Assembly (NCBI GenBank): GCA_902482195.1
Contig: CABSZQ010000070.1
Location: forward strand, 1-6,664
Length of the DNA stretch: 6,664 nucleotides
Source: an uncultured Haemophilus sp.
Lineage (GTDB): Bacteria > Pseudomonadota > Gammaproteobacteria > Enterobacterales > Pasteurellaceae
Direction: 5' to 3'
Part shown: piece by piece, positions 4,926-6,664 of the stretch
Numbering within the stretch: position 1 is the first letter of the stretch
How the letters are laid out: each line of letters opens with the position of its first letter
Notes under the pieces: model-generated
What the model was told of the DNA's origin: nothing
Seen by the model: the letters and a program-made list of their open reading frames with translations, nothing else
Database searches by the model: none
Translations under genes and position numbers: made by a program

Positions 4926-6664
4926 TTATTCTCTCGCAAGGGCGGTAATTGGATCTAATTGTGCTGCGCGTTTTGCCGGCATATAACCGAAGATCACACC
5001 AATCAGGGTAGAGAAGACCACCGCTGCAACAATTGAGCCAGTTGAGAATGCCATCGTAAAGTCCGTCATAAATACGTTAAATAGCAGACCGATTAAGCCC
5101 GAAAGCAGAATGCCCGTCACGCCGCCAATTAAACAAATCAACACGGCTTCAATTAAAAATTGTTGCAGAATGTTAAATTGTCTCGCGCCAATAGCCATGC
5201 GCACACCAATCTCTTTAGTTCGCTCTGTCACGGAAACCAACATAATATTCATCACCCCAATCCCACCAACGATCAATGAAATAAAGGCGATAGAAGAAAT
5301 GAGTAATTTCATCGTGCCGGTTGTGCTTTCAATGGTTTGTTTAATGGTGTCGCTATTCATGATGAAGAAATCTTTTTTACCATGACGCATGGTGAGCAAT
5401 TCAGTAATTCCTTTTTCGGCGACAGTAGTATTCACGGAATCATCTACTTTAACGGTGATTGAACCAATCTTTTTGCTACCCGAAATACGATTCATCACGG
5501 TAGTGTAAGGGGCATAGAGATTAAGTGAACTGCTTGCTCCGCCCATTTGTTTATCAGATACCACGCCAATAATACGTAATGGACGTTTATTAAACATCAC
5601 AATTTTGCCGATGGGATTTTCATCAGGGAAAATTGACTTTTTCGCACTTTCATCGATTAAGGCTACTTGATTGTTATCAGCAACATCTTGAGCAGAAAAT
5701 AAATTACCGGATTTTAGTTTTAATCCATCTACATCAAAATATTGTTCGCCCACACCTTTTAAACTGGTCGAGGAGAAAGTTTGGTTACCATAAATTAATG
5801 TGCCACTTGATGAGCTATTTGGCGTGACGCTTTGTACATAGCTTTGTTGGTTTAAGGCAGTGGCATCATTAATCGTAAGATTTTGCATCTGTTCAGCACG
5901 ACGATCACCAAAGCCGGTACCATTAAAAATCGTTATGGTGCTTGTCCCAATTCCTCGAATATTTTCCAAGATTTTTTGCTGTGAACCATTTCCCAGTGCC
6001 ACGACAGAAACCACAGAAGTAATCCCGATAATAATCCCGAGCATGGTTAAAAGAGAACGCATTTTGTGGGCAATAATGGCACTCACAGACATACGAAAGG
6101 CTTCAACAAATTGATCTTTGCTGAACCCAAAGTGCGGTTTAGGTTTAGCTTGATTTTCGACCGCACTTTTTACCGCTTCTTTTTGCGTATCGCCAATGAT
6201 TTCGCCATCTTTAATTTCAATTACGCGATTCGCACTGGCGGCAATTTCTCGGTCGTGGGTTACCATAATAATGGTGTGGCCTTCTGCGTGTAATTGACGC
6301 AGAATTTCCATCATATTTTGACCGCTTTGAGAATCCAATGCGCCAGTGGGTTCATCGGCTAAAATAATTTCACCGCCATTCATCAACGCACGTGCAATAC
6401 TCACACGCTGTTGCTGACCACCAGAAAGCTGGCTTGGTTTATTTTGCCATTTATCGCCTAAACCTAATTTTTCTAAAAGTTGTTTCGCACGAGAAAGACG
6501 TTTTTCTTGCGACATTCCCGCATAAATTGCAGGCAAAGCAACGTTCTCAGCGGCCGTCAAACTCGACAATAAGTTATAGCGTTGGAAAATAAAGCCGAAT
6601 TTTTGGCTACGTAAATCTGAAAGTTGATCTTTGCTTAATTCAATGGTTTCTCTCCCATTGATTT
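4926..6664 (-). CDS. macB: MacB: ABC efflux transporter (ATPase plus permease), N-terminus missing
   Basis: MacB is the inner-membrane, ATP-driven component of the MacA-MacB-TolC pump, which exports macrolides and other substrates in E. coli. It acts as a dimer that pushes periplasmic substrate out by mechanotransmission. The frame is open to the right edge and shows 578 residues of about 645; the missing ~65 include Walker A. Numbering from the first visible full codon: the Q-loop FIFQRYNLL is near 22-30, signature LSGGQQQ at 79-85, Walker B IILADEP at 99-105, the D-loop GALDS just after it, and H-loop VTHD at 134-137. A linker follows (about 155-182), then TM1 (about 199-224), a large periplasmic domain (about 229-450), and three C-terminal helices near 453-478, 502-528 and 544-562. 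The ending DPITALARE is typical of MacB. A TTG codon ending at 6569 could be mistaken for a start, but the conserved frame continues upstream of it. The tolC-like gene follows; macA is expected beyond the edge. Confidence 0.96.
   Translation of the reverse strand, partial: INGRETIELSKDQLSDLRSQKFGFIFQRYNLLSSLTAAENVALPAIYAGMSQEKRLSRAKQLLEKLGLGDKWQNKPSQLSGGQQQRVSIARALMNGGEIILADEPTGALDSQSGQNMMEILRQLHAEGHTIIMVTHDREIAASANRVIEIKDGEIIGDTQKEAVKSAVENQAKPKPHFGFSKDQFVEAFRMSVSAIIAHKMRSLLTMLGIIIGITSVVSVVALGNGSQQKILENIRGIGTSTITIFNGTGFGDRRAEQMQNLTINDATALNQQSYVQSVTPNSSSSGTLIYGNQTFSSTSLKGVGEQYFDVDGLKLKSGNLFSAQDVADNNQVALIDESAKKSIFPDENPIGKIVMFNKRPLRIIGVVSDKQMGGASSSLNLYAPYTTVMNRISGSKKIGSITVKVDDSVNTTVAEKGITELLTMRHGKKDFFIMNSDTIKQTIESTTGTMKLLISSIAFISLIVGGIGVMNIMLVSVTERTKEIGVRMAIGARQFNILQQFLIEAVLICLIGGVTGILLSGLIGLLFNVFMTDFTMAFSTGSIVAAVVFSTLIGVIFGYMPAKRAAQLDPITALARE
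6130..6138 (+). repeat. DNA uptake signal sequence (USS)
   Basis: Exact AAGTGCGGT core within macB, followed by TTAGGTTTAG. On the coding strand its complement is read as the codons for Pro-His-Phe. Confidence 0.9.
6160..6168 (-). repeat. DNA uptake signal sequence (USS)
   Basis: Exact AAGTGCGGT core on the minus strand within macB, followed there by CGAAAATCAA, which fits the AT-rich part of the extended consensus. It is read in frame as Lys-Ser-Ala-Val. Confidence 0.9.

Larger units (their letters stand above)
6129..6169. repeat. Perfect inverted uptake-signal pair inside macB
   Basis: AAAGTGCGGT (6129-6138) and ACCGCACTTT (6160-6169) form a perfect 10-bp inverted repeat around a 21-base spacer, entirely within the macB reading frame. 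It encodes the interdomain linker stretch KSAVENQAKPKPHF between the ATPase domain and TM1. There is no U-tract, so termination is not expected. Confidence 0.88.

Noticed and set aside
5110..5385. Plus-strand 91-residue ORF with hydrophobic segments
   Set aside because: It is the antisense shadow of the membrane part of macB, which carries clear family motifs.
6567..6569. TTG as the start codon of macB
   Set aside because: The frame stays open upstream to the window edge and encodes the conserved Q-loop region (FGFIFQRYNLL), so the TTG is an internal leucine codon.
1..6664. CRISPR array, insertion sequence, prophage, tRNA or rRNA
   Set aside because: No direct repeat array, transposase, terminal inverted repeats, phage genes or structural RNA were seen; genes and short gaps account for the whole window.

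Overview
The window is an ordinary chromosomal segment of a Pasteurellaceae bacterium, most likely Haemophilus or a close relative such as Aggregatibacter. It is AT-rich. It carries five exact copies of the 9-base Haemophilus-type DNA uptake signal (AAGTGCGGT or its complement ACCGCACTT), about the density expected for that group. Species cannot be fixed from this sequence alone.

Layout, left to right: (1) metG, methionyl-tRNA synthetase, minus strand, with its 3' end cut off by the left edge. (2) A 161-bp divergent intergenic region with a good promoter for the next gene. (3) apbC/mrp, a P-loop Fe-S cluster carrier, plus strand, complete. (4) A perfect inverted pair of uptake signals acting as a shared bidirectional terminator between two convergent genes. 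(5) A small histidine phosphatase of the phosphoglycerate-mutase-like superfamily, minus strand, complete. (6) A strong intrinsic terminator only 13 bases upstream of that phosphatase start. (7) A TolC/NodT-type outer-membrane efflux lipoprotein, minus strand, complete. (8) macB, the ABC transporter of a MacAB-type tripartite efflux pump, minus strand, whose N-terminus including Walker A lies beyond the right edge.

macB and the tolC-like gene run in the same direction with an 84-bp gap and almost certainly belong to one efflux operon. The periplasmic adaptor MacA would be expected just past the right edge. MacB would power export, and the lipoprotein would form the outer-membrane channel. The metG and mrp genes are divergent neighbours in many gammaproteobacteria and are housekeeping genes unrelated to efflux.

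I found no new system. The most interesting signals concern where uptake signals and hairpins sit. One inverted uptake-signal pair is embedded in the coding sequence for the MacB interdomain linker. A half-degenerate pair lies between macB and the channel gene. A terminator lies almost on top of the phosphatase translation start, so expression of that gene may depend on read-through or on a promoter inside the channel gene.
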